Shown: in pieces, positions 35,410 through 47,600 of the stretch | Position numbering within the stretch: the first letter of the stretch is position 1 | Layout of the letters: every line of letters begins with the position of its first letter | Origin: Bryopsis sp. KO-2023 | Taxonomy: Eukaryota; Chlorophyta; Ulvophyceae; Bryopsidales; Bryopsidaceae | Direction: 5' to 3' | DNA length: 64,000 bases | Assembly: GCA_030272585.1 (NCBI GenBank) | Contig: BSYQ01000010.1 | Location: 372,001-436,000 of the forward strand | Program-made: the position numbers and the translations under genes | Notes under the pieces: model-generated | What the model saw: the letters and a program-made list of their open reading frames with translations, nothing else | Told to the model about the DNA's origin: nothing | The model's database searches: none

Positions 35410-37530
35410 TGTGGCTGGGGGACAGTGCCAACCAGCAGAGGAAAGGTGACATCAATGAATATGGAAATGGGAGGCTTAGTAGAGAGCAGGTGCAAGAAAC
35501 TGTTGGTTTGGCTGCTGGAATTTGCGAAAAAGAAGAATCAAAGAAGCTGCTGCAAGGCAGAAATAAAACGTTCTTCGTGAAAAAGCATGGACATCCCAGC
35601 ACTGATTTTGCTGGAAATACAACATGGATGGATGGATTGGCTAGAATACCTTGAAGGTATTATTATTATTGAATGGTGCTTAGTCATGAAAATCTAAAGG
35701 GAGGGGACATGACGGCCCCAAATGAAAAGGGGCAATATAGGGGAGCACCAATCTGAGTGAAGAAATGACCCTCAGTTGAATGCATTAACAAAGAAGAAAA
35801 AGAAGGTGAAACAGGTGGTGGATGTGGGGATGGCCAGGGGTATGGGCCAACATATAGATAGACATGGTGAATTCCGAAGGGTGATGGAATGCCAAAATAG
35901 ATACATGGGGAAAAAACAAGCAAGAAACAGGGGTAACAATAGTTGGTTGTGGATGGAAGTCAACGCTGCAATCATCAATTAGTGTAGCTTCACTTTGGCT
36001 GGGAAAAAAAACAGAGTGGAGTCGGGGAGTTATTCTAAGAGAAAATCAGTGGTAGGAGGTGCCTACGAGAGGCCAGGAGTGGATTCAAGCGGATGATAGG
36101 GGGTGTTGAAGGCACCAGGACAGTGGCTCAAGTGATATGGATGGTAAATCAATTAAATCTTTCAATAAAAGTGAGCATTTCGCTTTTTTGACAGTGGCAT
36201 GGTTGGAAACTGCTGGAAATTGGTGGAGGACCGCAAAAAGAATTCTCTTATGTATGGATGGTGGTGGATTTGGGGGGCGTGGATATATCATGTGAACAGC
36301 ATTGGTCTTTCTTTCTTGGAAGCACTGGAATCAAAGATGCGTTCCGTACATCACCACAAATCTGGCAATCATGGCCTTGTCCAAGAAGGAACACCGAATA
36401 GCTGATGGTGCTGATTTTGGTGGGAGTCGGACTGCATTTGAACAATCAATTGAGATCAGGAGGAATCGCAGCGTTGATATGTATGGGACTTCTTGCTGGC
36501 AGATCAAATCAGGGTGTTTTTATATCTCCAGAAATGGAACATGGAGCACAAGGAGAGGAGCTACTTGTTATCTTGGAGTTCGGGAACAAAAACTCAGTTG
36601 GTGCTTCTATGGCTGTTCTGAGGTCGATGTTCCATGAAATCAAAAAAATGGACATCATTCTTCTCCAGGTGGTTTTCCTGTTGGGGGGAAATCAGGACGA
36701 AAACAGAAACCAGACGAGATTTGGTTTGATTCGAAATACATGGAGAGGAATTGTCCCCCAAGTCAGTGATTGCATTTCATTCTTTGGAATGCCAGGCAAA
36801 CAGAATGGATGCCTGGAAATGCAATGATGGATACATCGTCATACAACTGCAACAAACAGTGAAGATCTACCAATCCTACAAAACTTGGCTGGAAATTTTG
36901 GCTGAATATTGAGGCATGTTGTTTGGACATGACAGTTTGTCAATCCATCATCCCATTGCATGTGATTTATGTGGATTCTCGACCCAATCAAAACTGCCCC
37001 AACGTGGGGATATATCGCATACATATGGTCCTATCTAAACCCTCTGGAAAAATCCAAAGGAGCATCACAAGTGCTTTTTGACGACAGGTAATGCAATCTA
37101 ACCAGAACGAATCCATCCAATCCCATTCGAACTCACCATGGCCCGATAAGGGGGGTGAAGGTCAGGTCCTGCAATTATCTTCTTCTCTTTTTTTTTCATG
37201 AAAAATCTTGTATTCATGCAGCTGGAAGGATTTCACAGAACCAAGGAGGGGTGACTCAACCTTGGGATGGGAATACAACCACCAGTTCAACCCAAATGTG
37301 GATTCGATGGGAGGATATTCATAACAAAACACATCCATGTGTTTTCTTCACTAGACAGATGCTTATTTTATCACTAGGCAAATCAGCCAACCCCAGAAAA
37401 GGAACAAAGTGGAAAAAGAAAACACTATCAGTGAGAAAATGACGCTGCCAAATGAGGTCCTGACCTTTACCCCAACCCCCTATGACTATCTTTTCTTTTC
37501 TGAAATATTTCACCCTTGACAAGCGACGTC
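35410..37530. other. Intergenic, no gene supported
   Basis: A 140-codon frame at 36405-36827 (+) is the longest open stretch but has no recognisable motif, start context or splice support. The interval may hold the 3' UTRs of two convergent genes plus decayed repeat DNA. Confidence 0.35.
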
Positions 37531-39910
37531 TCATTCCCGCTTTTTTGTTGGTTGCATTTCGATTTCGTCCGAACCACCCCCTTTTTTCTTGCGCAAATCT
37601 TTCACTATGCCCAGTGCAATCATGGCTTCCACCATATCGTTTTGCGAGGTTTCTGTGTCGATGTACGTTAACCCCAGCTCTTTTTTACTCTTTGAATTGT
37701 CAAAATGTGGGACTTTGCCATAAATTGCACCCATCAGGTTCATGTCCAACCCTTTCATGAAAAAACTGAAAATCCAGAGGATAAAATACGGAATCGAAAG
37801 CCAGGGCAGTTTGAAGTCGCTCCATCTTTTGCGCAGAAGACCGACGTACCGGCCGAAAGTCAGACTCTCGTTTGTGATCAAATATCTGAAAAGGAAAAAA
37901 AAAGGAAAAAAAGGTGTTAAAAAGGTGTTACGCTTTTTTTCATCAATAATCAACAATCGCTATTGTTGATTAACAATAGAAAAACAATCCACCAGAAAAC
38001 TCAACAGGAAAAACAGTCATCTGGTGTTTGTGGGGCCATGAGAAGCAACATACTGCCACCATAGAACCACCATCACTTGTTAATTGCTTACCGTCCCTCA
38101 GCCCCCTCTTTGACCATGGCTAGAGTGTGAGCTGCTGCCACATCATCCACATCCACCACACAATAAGTAACGTTGGGCAACAGCCCTCCATAAGATCCGT
38201 TCAGGATTTTCCGCATGAACCCCACAGACTCGCACTTCATGTTTCCGAGCGGAGGGCCGCACACGAGGCAAGGGTTCAACACCACAAGGGTCCACCTGGG
38301 GAATTCCATAACAGGAACAGAAAACTGCTCAGTGAGGGGTCAACATGTCAGGGTATCTGTCGTTATTGAAAAATACAACTGAAAAATGCATATCATAGAA
38401 GGGTTTGCATTTTGGCCCAAGTGACAGTATGCGCAACTTTGGCAATTTTCGCCAAAATGGACACCATTGCTGAGATGGCCTTGCAAGTGCTGCGAATATG
38501 ACTGCCACTGAACAACCCCAGATGTGGGTGTGCTGAGCCTGAAACTACTATATCCAGCTTTGTGGATTCGATAGCTTCATGGTTTCAACACAATGGGACT
38601 TATGTCCCACCCCCCAAAAAAGTTGTATGATCAGCAAAATATAAATTCATAGTTCCATGTTCAAATCTACAAAAATGCACTCTCTCTGGGTTGAAAGCGT
38701 CCTCACTGGAACTGTCGAATGGTGCAGGCCCATGACTAATTCCTCCATTTAGGAATTTTTCAACAGAGAAAAACAAAAACCAAGAATTAAGACAGGCATT
38801 CTCACCTGGACTGGGCCTTTGCAATGTCTCTGGCCATTTCTTCCGAAACTTTTTTGGCTTGATGATATGGCAGGTAGGTGTCGGTGCAGGATGTGTTCCA
38901 ATCGTTTTCTGTGTAAACATGATTTTTTCCCCTTTCCCAGTGGTCCCCGACCACCGCTGCCACACTGCTGGTCAGAATAACCTTTTCCACATCTTTGCAG
39001 CGATTCACTGAGCCTGGAAAAACAAATTTAATCAATAAGCAAGAAAGCACTTTACAAAAAATTAAAAACTCTGGGTGAATGTATGTTGAACAGACTACAA
39101 AAACAATTCCTGATGCTCCAGAATCAACTTTGATGAGTCTTCTTTCTTTTATCATTTTTATTTTAGATGTTTTTTCAAAACCTAAAATGGGTTTCTAGTG
39201 CTGAGATTCGCAACAGTTTTGATAAAATTCAAATATCAAATTCTTATCGAGAAATTAAATACTTTTCCTTTGATGGAAATAGAAATATACAAAGTGGACC
39301 CAGGATCAAAAAATTGATGCAGGATTCACATGAATCGTCGCTGGGGTTTGAAGGATACTTGCATTCCGTTTCACTTCACCCACCCAGCACGTTCTTGACG
39401 CCGTTCAAGGAAGGGTCGATCAACTCCGCGCGCTCCCTGCCTTTCTTGGCTTGCATGCGCACCACGGCCGCTGTGTGAATCACGAAACGACAACCCTCCA
39501 TCGGCGCGTCGAAAGCGCCCTCCTTTTCCAAGTCCGCTTTAAACAGCATGAGTCGTTCATTCGCGCCGGGCAAAGCCTAACACACCCAAGCCGCTTCAGG
39601 ACCTTGCCTCTCGTTTCCCACATCGCTCCGCTAAACTTCACGCGAGCGAGGTCGCCACAGAGCGTCATCTATAAGCGTCGTAAGATATCGTGTTTCCGCG
39701 AGTGCGGATGTTTTCTGAGTTCGGTCACACCTTCAAATGTTTGAGCTTTGCATCTGCGGACGGATCGCGACACGTTGCGCGAACAGTGTGCCCTGCAGCG
39801 AGGAGTCTCGCGATAACTGGCGCGGCGATGTACCCCGTCGCGCCAGTTACGCAGACAGTCGCCGGCTCCACATCGCGCTCCGCATCATAGAGCGGTTTTC
39901 GAAGCGCCAT
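37531..39910 (-). CDS. Extended short-chain dehydrogenase/reductase (DFR/cinnamoyl-CoA reductase-like)
   Basis: Five exons: 39910-39731, 39576-39384, 39013-38806, 38295-38092, 37885-37531; phases close to 379 residues. The N-terminal Rossmann motif is VCVTGATGYIAAPVIARLLA (TGxxGxxA). ATCRDP after it suggests NADP binding through Arg. Further marks are FKADLEKEGAFDAPMEGC, VIHTAAVV, the catalytic Ser in VILTSSVAAVVG, and the YxxxK pair in PYHQAKKVSEE. Then NPCLVCGPPLG and YCVVDVDDVAAAHTLAM are typical of dihydroflavonol-4-reductase/CCR/ketoreductase relatives. The substrate cannot be told. The C-terminal region has a hydrophobic stretch (PYFILWIFSFFMKG) and a Lys-rich end (KDLRKKKGGG), so membrane association is possible. 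Confidence 0.88.
37948..37971. repeat. Intronic hairpin
   Basis: AATCAACAAT-CGCT-ATTGTTGATT is a perfect 10-bp stem with a 4-nt loop in the last intron of the reductase gene, on the exon 5 acceptor side. Confidence 0.7.
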
Positions 39911-41019
39911 GGAGTCTCAGAAGTCCCGAAAGAACGCTACAGCTTGGGGTTGCAAAGCGTCGTTCCACAGAAACAAGGTGACGCAACAGTGCTTGCGACT
40001 CGATAGAGAGCTGCATGTTGACAGCACCCGATGAGATGTCGAGTCCTCACCAGAATCGTCAAAGCAAAAGTGGGGCGATTGTGTTTTTCGTCAGTCATTG
40101 CTCGCAATATGACTTTTCATTGCTCCAACCATTCCTCCCACCAAATGGTTTTGGAAAAAGAAGAAAACATGAACAAGGCCGCCATGTTTCTTTGCCAGCC
40201 GACATGATGAAGACTGAGTGGATTTATCGGGTTGGTCGCATTGTGTTGTGAAAGTTCTATGCAAAACAAGAGCAGCGAACAGCACTCAGATTAGCACCCC
40301 CAAGGCAAAGTGTGCAAGACATCCAATCTCCTGCCGAATCGAAATCATCACCTTTTGAATGTGCAACATGGACAGGAATGATTAATGCTCGCCAGGAAAT
40401 TTTGATTTGCCATTGATTTGTCAGTGGATCGATATAGATTGATGTGTGGTGGCAATCAGAATGAAGTACATTCTCTTTGACCACAGTTATCGGTTGAAAA
40501 TCACAATGGCTGAAATAATCCACAGCACAATCCAATCATGGTTCTCCCTAGAACTAGCGTGTGGAATCGAAGTACTCAAAAGAAAAACCAAAGCAATAAC
40601 AATCTTTCTTTGCCATTGACCCCAAACCATTATTAGGGTAGTTTTAAGGAAAGCGTTCAATCTGTAGACCCTGATTGCTTGCAATCCAAAGAGGACGCCC
40701 ACGATAGAGCCCACGATCAACCCCGCATTCACATCACAAATGTGGTGCCGGTTGTCTACTATTCTGAACACCCCCACTATCCAAGCATACTCGATTTGGA
40801 GAGTCACCATCACTTAATTTCTTTGCCGAGTACTTCAAATGACACTTAATTGGTTGTCTGCTTGCAAGCAAGCAAGTGCTGTATTTTTCGGTTTTCACAA
40901 CCTCAGGGCTCTTCTTTTGGTAAGATGCCAGTCAAAACCCCACCCTCTGTGTATGTCATGTAGACTGACCTCTGTTTAAAAGCATCACGCCTGATGCTTT
41001 GCTCTACTATATTGAAGTT
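39911..41019. other. Upstream flank of the reductase gene
   Basis: No exon supported on either strand. It holds the reductase promoter and spacer up to the second copy of the dispersed repeat. Confidence 0.4.
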
Positions 41020-41530
41020 CTTCCACTTTATGATCAGGACAGAAGTTAACTTCTTCTTTGACAATTTATGCTCCAGAGGTTGTCACAACCACAGTGGTGG
41101 AATGATGCTTTGGGGATTACCTTTTGAGATGTGGTTTTCAATATACCTGGTGTATTCAGATGAACCATCTGGTCCGATGCCCTCTTAGCTTTATTGAAGC
41201 ACAGAAGCTTTTTTCATCTCTTTTGCATTATTGCATTTCGGTGCATTTTTCCTTGCGGTTATTGGGCGGAAGAATTCGAATTCCCCTCCTCTTCCTGTGT
41301 GAGTATTGGTTTGCAACTACGTCACGAGAACTTCTGCGGATACAACACGTGATCGATCAGTTGTAACCATAGCAAGCCCCCCGCAAAACCTGTTCAAAAA
41401 GCGTTTGTGTTTTACTTACTCACAGCCAGAAGCCACAATCAGTCTCTTCTTGTAAGCCCCCCATCAGAGTCAAAAGAAGGAAATCCAGAAGTAGGTTTGC
41501 GTTGACGTTCTGGATATTGTTGGGCACCAG
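41020..41530 (+). repeat. Dispersed repeat, copy 2
   Basis: Matches the minus strand of 2060-2600 along its length, for example GAGATGTGGTTTT, TTTATTGAAGCACAGAA, CCTGTTCAAAAAGCGTTTGTG and GACGTTCTGG. By eye the identity is about 75-80 percent. Open frames differ between copies, so it is a decayed mobile element or duplicated non-coding segment rather than a conserved gene. Confidence 0.65.
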
Positions 41531-42049
41531 GGGTGTCGATACTGTTTTGACTTATTTTCTCTGCTGCACGCAGCCATCATGGTGTCAGTCTGACACTGTC
41601 AGAGGAGCTTGTGGAAGGAAACCCTACAACGTTACTGAATGACCACATGGATGAATTCTGGAGGATCAGGTTTTCGCACAAGAAGTTCCAAGACAGCTTG
41701 GAGTATCCTGCTCGTCAGATATGCCAACACCTGCACCCTAAAATAGTTTACAAAAACCGCGAACCAATTGCGCTGTTGCAGGTAGAAACGCGAACGAAGC
41801 GGAGTTTGGGTTTGTGGGTTAGAGAAAGAACGCGCAGGGAAGCGTGTGGTGAAAAATGGAGAATCGAAAATAGATGGGAAGGTTTGATTAGGAGAATTGG
41901 GATGCGAGGGTGTTTGCTGCTGAATGGCCGAGTTGTGATGACGGGAGAAGCTTGTGGCTGTTGTGTCTTGAGAGATTGTGGCTGGAGAGTGGGGAAAAGA
42001 AAAGTATGCTATTTAGAGGGACTTCTCTTGTTGTAAAGACCAGACGTGG
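41531..42049. other. Unassigned stretch before the long-inverted-repeat element
   Basis: A 141-codon frame (41611-42036, +) exists but has no recognised domain; from about residue 65 it is Arg/Gly/Cys-rich. I treat it as unlikely coding. Confidence 0.3.
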
Positions 42050-43590
42050 GCGCCGGCAAGTTTTAAAGGACCGGACCGGACCGGAAAACCTGTCTTGGAC
42101 CGGATTTGGCCTTTCTTAGACAGGTCAAACCGGTCTGGAAAGGTCAAATCCGGTCTAAGAAAGGTCAAATCCGGTCTAGTAAAGAACACCTTTCTTAGAC
42201 CGGATTTGACCTTTCTAGACCGGTCTGACCTGTTTTAGACCGGTGTGATCCTGTTTTAGACCGGTGTGACGTCTAGTGTGACCTGTTTTAGACCGGCTCC
42301 AGGTCGGTCCGGACAAGTGGGCTGCCTGTCCAGACCGACCTGGAGCCTGTCTAGAACTGGTCGCTCAATTAAGCACATAACTGGGAATCAATCAGTTGGG
42401 AAGTGATTGAATTAATTAAAGCACCAAGTAATACTGTTATATATATTTTTAGTGTATGAATGACGTGAGCTAAGCTCACCAACCACCAACTGGAGGGAGT
42501 CGGTCGACTCTGGGAGGACTCGAACTCGAGTTAGCTAAGTCCAAGTCAAGAGCACTACAAGGTAGCGGACCTCACCATAAGGACGCTCAAATGAGGTCCG
42601 CTACCTTTAAGCAGTCATGGGCTGGGACCCCTGTGCACAGGACAGGACAGAACAGACTGTCTGTTCTGTGCACAGGGTCAGACCTGTGCGCACAGGCGCA
42701 CAGACTTTACAGCACAGGTCAGACCGTGTCTGTGCACTTTCTGTGCAGATTCTGTGCGCTTTCTGTGCACTTTCTATCCTGTGCTGTACAGTCTGTGCGT
42801 CTGTGCGCACAGGTCCGACTCTGTTCTGCGCACAGACAGTCTGTCCTGTTCTGGCATGTGGAATTGCGCTCCATAGGACAGAATAGCACAGGGTGCACAG
42901 AACCTGTACAGACCCCTGTTCTGTGCGATGCACAGAACAGGGGTCTGTTCTGTGCAGCCCATCACTGCCTTTAAGTACCCGTTATTTTCCATTACAAAAA
43001 GTAGGTACTTAAAGGTAGCGGACCCCATTTGAGCGTCCCTATGGTGGGGTCTGCTACCTCGTAGTACTCTCGACTCGGATTTAGCCAACCCGAGTTCAAG
43101 TCCTCCCAGAGTCAATTGACTCCCTCCAATCGGTGGTTGGTGAGCTTGGCTCACGTCATTCATGCAATGAAAATACATGTAACAATATTACTTGTTGTTT
43201 AATTAATTAACTCAGTTCCCAGTCAATTGATACACAATTAGCACGCTAAAAGTGCTTAATTGTGTGACCTGTTCTAGACAGGCGCCAGGTCGGTCTGGAC
43301 AGGCAGCCCACCTGTCCAGACCGACCTGGAGCCGGTCTAAAACAGGAGAACAACCCTGTCAGGACAGGGTCGTTCCAGTTTTAGACAGGTCACATCGCCT
43401 GTCTAATAAAGGCGAAATGTGGGGTGTGACCTGTCTAAAAACGGAAAGTCTGTCAGAAAACCGGTCTAGATTTCTGCAGATTTCTGAGGTTGATTGGACC
43501 GGAGTGGACAGGACCGAACAGGCCGCAACCTGTCCGGTCTTGCAAGGACCGGCGTTTTTTCGTTGGACCGGACAGAACAGGACATGTTAC
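42050..43590. mobile_element. Long-terminal-inverted-repeat (foldback) element, interrupted
   Basis: Left arm (about 42050-42611) and right arm (about 42976-43590) are reverse complements over most of their length. A clear block (42470-42603 versus 43013-43150) contains GGTAGCGGACC, GAGTTCGAGTCC/GAGTTCAAGTCC and TTGGTGGTTGGTGAGCT at about 85-90 percent identity. Before the nested MITE arrived, the arms met at a loop of about 30 bp, CTTTAAGTACC...GGTACTTAAAG. The outer parts iterate GACCGGTCT/TTAGACAGGT words, and an inner palindrome, CCAGGTCGGTC...GACCGACCTGG, occurs in both arms. There is no transposase frame, so it is non-autonomous. The GAGTTCGAGTCC word resembles a Pol III B box but the T-stem around it does not pair. 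The ends are not sharply defined. Confidence 0.75.
42604..42975. mobile_element. 356-bp MITE with perfect 8-bp target-site duplication
   Basis: The element at 42612-42967 starts CAGTCATGGGCTG and ends CAGCCCATCACTG, near-perfect 13-bp terminal inverted repeats. It is flanked on both sides by CCTTTAAG (42604-42611 and 42968-42975). The inside is itself a long hairpin made of CTGTGCACAGGACAGG and TCTGTGCG words. An 8-bp duplication and CA...TG ends point to the hAT superfamily, though the TIR is not the textbook hAT form. It lies inside one arm of the 42050-43590 element, so it inserted later. Confidence 0.88.
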
Positions 43591-43932
43591 GCGAGGCGCT
43601 CCGTACGCCGACGCACTTCCGTGTAAAGAGTGAGAGAGGGTGGCGGCTGAGTTCCACAGGGTCACACAAAATCGAATCGAGTCGCACACGGGGTCCACAG
43701 TTGCACTCACAGAATTACTGACAAGCAAGGTTACATCAAGCGTCCCAATCCTTTTAACTCCCGTTCGACTTTCCCGAGGGTGACTAACCACCCGTAACAC
43801 TCCCACTACCCTGACTCACAGCCGCTAGTTCTACTCCTGACTCACTCACACACTCACACACAGGCCCAGACCAAAGCACGTTCTCACTCAGAGTCAAACC
43901 CGAGACCTTCGCCTTGCGAGTCTCACTTTAGT
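43591..43932 (-). repeat. tRNA-derived SINE-like sequence, portion left of the LTR element
   Basis: On the minus strand, 43900-43870 reads CTCGG-TTTGACT-CTGAG, a T-arm with a fully pairable 5-bp stem (one G-U) and a 7-nt loop, i.e. a Pol III B box. The matching upstream part, with an A-box-like TAGTGGTTTGA, lies on the other side of the LTR retrotransposon at about 53125-53145. Removing the element and one copy of TTAGT restores the continuity. The rest (43600-43870) is a body with CACTCACACACTCACACAC simple sequence. Confidence 0.55.
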
Positions 43933-44646
43933 TGTAACGGTTGGTTATCGCAGCACTCGAGCTGGAACTACAAGAGTAGTTGCCATGCTTCCTGCAGCTG
44001 AAAAAGAGAAGGTTGCAAGAGTGCAACGTGTAGGAGCAGCGTGCGAGAGTGCGGCGTGTAGGAGTGCAGCGTGCAGCGGTGGATGCAGCGTGCAGCAGTG
44101 CAGCGTGCAGCAGTGCAGAGGTGCAGCAGTGCAGAGGTGCAGAGGTGCAGAGGTGCAGAGGTGCAGCGGTGCAGAGGTGCAGAGGTGCAGCGGTGCAGCG
44201 GTGCAGCGGTGCAGAGGTGCAGAGGTGCAGAGGTGCAGAGGTGCAGCAGTGCAGAGGTGCAGCGGTGCAGAGGTGCAACGGTGTAATCGTGCAGCGGTGT
44301 AACACCCTTGGAGCCACGATTGCAACCAAGCTCGACGGAGTTTGATGGATGATGATGTGGCAGCCATCAGAGTCGAGTTGTCGATTGGATGTGTGAATTC
44401 TTATGGACGTTCACAGTTGAGGTGGCGAGGAGATGTGTGAATTCCTAGTGAATAGTGACACGTCGACAGGGAGAAGGGTTTGATGCGCTGTGGCGCTAGG
44501 GTATAAGAGTGTGGAAGGAAAAGGTCGTTGTATCTTCTTTATAACTTTATTCGTGTAAGGAAGTTCTATCTAACGAGACGCTTGAGGAAGGCACTCGTCC
44601 TCCTCTAGGAGGGCGAGGGGACCTTGAAAAAAGTAGCCTCGTTTCA
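43933..44646 (+). repeat. 5' LTR
   Basis: Starts TGTAACGGTTGG, ends CTCGTTTCA. It contains a minisatellite of 9-bp units GTGCAGAGG/GTGCAGCGG (about 44064-44284). GGGTATAAGAG near 44500 is a plausible TATA box for the element's transcript. Palindromic CCTCCTCTAGGAGGGCGAGG lies near the 3' end. Cys/His/Pro- and Gly/Ala/Arg-rich frames across the minisatellite are artefacts. Confidence 0.93.
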
Positions 44647-44647
44647 T

Positions 44648-44659
44648 TGGTTTCGGAGC
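44648..44659 (+). other. Primer binding site (initiator-Met tRNA type)
   Basis: TGGTTTCGGAGC, one base after the 5' LTR, matches the classical TGGTATCAGAGC initiator-Met tRNA site at 10 of 12 positions. Confidence 0.75.
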
Positions 44660-47600
44660 GAAGGCGCAAATAAGTGTTACTTATTGTGCGACCCTGTATG
44701 AGAAGAGGAGGTGTCGCTGATGGCGCGACCACAAGAGAAGAAACGCGAGCACCTTTGGAAGGTACTCGAGGATGGACGACTAAAACGCTGAAGAACAGCA
44801 GCGTTGCAAAGGAAAGAGGCCACCCACCACACCTAGCCCTTTGGAAAGCGATCTACAGTGGTGATGGTGGTGGGAGCGAAAGCGTGCTTTGAAGAAGCCT
44901 TGAAAAGGTGATCGCCAGCGAGGACGACAAAGAAGACGGCCCAGGGCCAGAAGTGTCGTCGTCAAACCAGGGCCAGCATTCTCATCGTCGAACCAGGACC
45001 AGAAGTGTCGTCGTCGAACCAGAAACAGAAGTATCGTCGCCGAACCTGTCTCTGACTACCGGGGTTCGAGTTTCTTGAACGACGAACAGACTTGACCAAG
45101 CCTGCACTACGTGGAAGTGACGAATGAGCATGGCAGAGCAAGTTCGTGGAAGCCCAACAGTGTGACCTTCCAAGAGAGTCGCAGGTCGTGAGAAACGACT
45201 GCGCAGTGTGACCCAGCAAGAGAGTCAGCAGCAACAACTGGAGCCTGCGAAGTTTTTGGGCTGAGGTCGTACCATGACGAGTCGTCAGTGCCGACTCCCC
45301 CTTTCTGACAGCAATCGACTGCAAGAGACAAGCTCGCCCAAGTCGCGTGGGTCGCTGGAGAGCGTCCACCCAGACGCTGGGATCAGCGCAAGGCTGACCA
45401 GTGAAAGATCTGACACCCTGCTAGGGTAACCTAAGATCTAACGTTTTCCTCTTTGAGGATCTCGAAAAGGCAAACAAGAGAAGCGGCTGTTCAGGCCTCG
45501 CCTAAAGACTAAAGAGGTCGTTAGACCCTCTGGAAGCACCTATTGGCTGGTCGCTATCGAGCGCCAGGTCCATGAGGCTCTGCTTGAGATCCAGAGAGGG
45601 AGTCGAACCCTCTTAAGCCACCTAACTGGCTGGTCGTTCTATTGTACAAGTCGAGGAGACTGTACACAACAGGGCAAACCTCCTTAGGAGGTGAGTTCAA
45701 TATCGTTGGTGTTGAGAACGCCGACGATTCTGCATGAACACAAAGCGATTGTGGAAACACAGGCGGAATCCCAATGAAGGGGATGGAGCGAATGTTACAT
45801 GCAGCACATTGCAATTTCATTGCAATTACAGCAGATGCAGATGTTGTGATGAATGCACAACGACGAAAGTGGCAGGCGCAAGCCTCGCCTCGGACGCGAA
45901 AAGACTAAGTTACAGGAGGCGATTGGTCACTAACAAGAGTGCAACGCCCTGAGAACACAGGCGCAACATTATCACGAGTGATAACAGTTGCAGCGCATTG
46001 AAACAGCATTTTGCAGGAAGTGCGCAAAATGCAGGACGAATCGACACAGAAAATTCGATCGAATGTTGATCGAACAGTGGCAGCGCGACGCCGCAGTTGC
46101 TACTGATAGCCTGACGGTTGATTGCATGGCGATGGAGCAAAAGGATTGTCGAAATAGTTCGATTGAACTAGACAGCTACTCAGAGGCAGCGACAAGTCTT
46201 CTATTGTGCTATGTTTCGAAGATCACTGAACTGAGCCACACCACTCGAAGGTGGAATGTGCAGTCGACTGTGTTGATGCTAAGTGAGCGCTTTTGGCAAA
46301 GACTTGAGCAGCTTGTGCGTGGAGAAACGAATCTCACGCGCACCATTGATGGAAAGTGACCCAAGTGCAAAAGCGAACTGCATCAAACTGCGTCAGTTGG
46401 GAGTGACACAAGCGCAAAGGCAAACTGCAGAAGACTATGCAAGTTTGGATTTCGACCTCTGAGGAGAGAAGTGTGACCAGGCGCCAAGCAAAACACGCCG
46501 CATCACCTGCAAGTGATGCCGGGCTGATAAGCCAAGCAACAGCAGCGTGAGAGATTGATGAGACGATTCTCAGAGAGGGTGAGAAGCGTGACTGCAAGGA
46601 ATGCAGTCGTCAAGGTGTTACAGTTGGAGGCATTGCCGCAACTGGCACAAATGAGGGCAGCAAAGACAAGAGAGCCCCAACGAACGTTGCAATCAATCCG
46701 ATTGTTGATGTTGCAAACATGCATCAACGATGGCACTGAAGTCGGCATCGACGACAACAAAGTGAACGGGAAAAGTTCGAATGATGTCAAAGTCAATAAT
46801 GAGACAGTGGTTGAGGTAGCGCACCAACACACACGAGAGAACCTCTCGAGCGAGGATGCTGTTGAAGCACTGTGTGTGATACCCGCTGGGATCAAGCGTG
46901 CGATCAAGAATGGATGTTACCTCGGGTGCATCTGGGGATACCACAACGAATTCATATTGACTGGAGCATCTACTGCCAGCAGATTTCGCAGTTCGAACTG
47001 AGTTGAACATGCCGCAGCCATGACGTGTTGTTTACATGAACACATGAAACAATACAGCCAATGTGTATCACATTGACTGCAACATACATTGGAGAGTATG
47101 ATATGGCAAATATTGCAACGAATGCCAAGGCAAATATTACAGTTACTGATGTGGAGAAGATCACATCGAAATGCTGAGTCAATACCATCTACACTTGCAC
47201 AAGAGGATGCACATCAAGTGGAAGGAGATCATTATTACTCAAGGAGACATGCAACAAATGTCACAGGAGCTGTTGAGTGATAATTCTGAGTGTACTACAA
47301 AGCAAAGAATGATCTTCCCTCGGAGATTTTGCTGCAATACAAGAGTTGCAGCAAGAGAGCACCCATTGGATGCAAAGTGACCCATGTTCAGCCAGCAGTG
47401 GGAGTCAAAGGACATGGCTTGCTGATGCTGAACCTCTTCTTTAAGAGTTTGAGATGAGTTTGGTGATATTGTCATCAGATTGAATGAATGCATTGGTCTT
47501 TTCGAAATTCGATGCAGAAAATGGACAGATTTTTATAAAGCAAGGCAGAGAATTTGTTTCTCTTTTTGCATTTGATTATACTCACAGATATGGGAAGAAA

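Noticed and set aside
36405..36827. 140-codon frame as a gene
   Set aside because: No recognisable motif, no supporting splice sites and overlapping frames in other phases of similar length.
42480..42560. tRNA gene in the foldback element (B-box-like GAGTTCGAGTCC)
   Set aside because: The flanking bases do not pair as a T-stem and no acceptor or anticodon stem can be drawn; at best a relic.
43945..44367. Long Cys/Thr/Pro/Leu- and Gly/Ala/Gln-rich open frames in the LTR (repeated at 52287-52840)
   Set aside because: They are translations of a 9-bp minisatellite, open in several frames and both strands, so periodicity and not selection explains them.
46555..47001. 148-codon frame as gag of the LTR element
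   Set aside because: No zinc knuckle, no coiled-coil or capsid-like pattern, and similar-length frames occur by chance on both strands of the interior.
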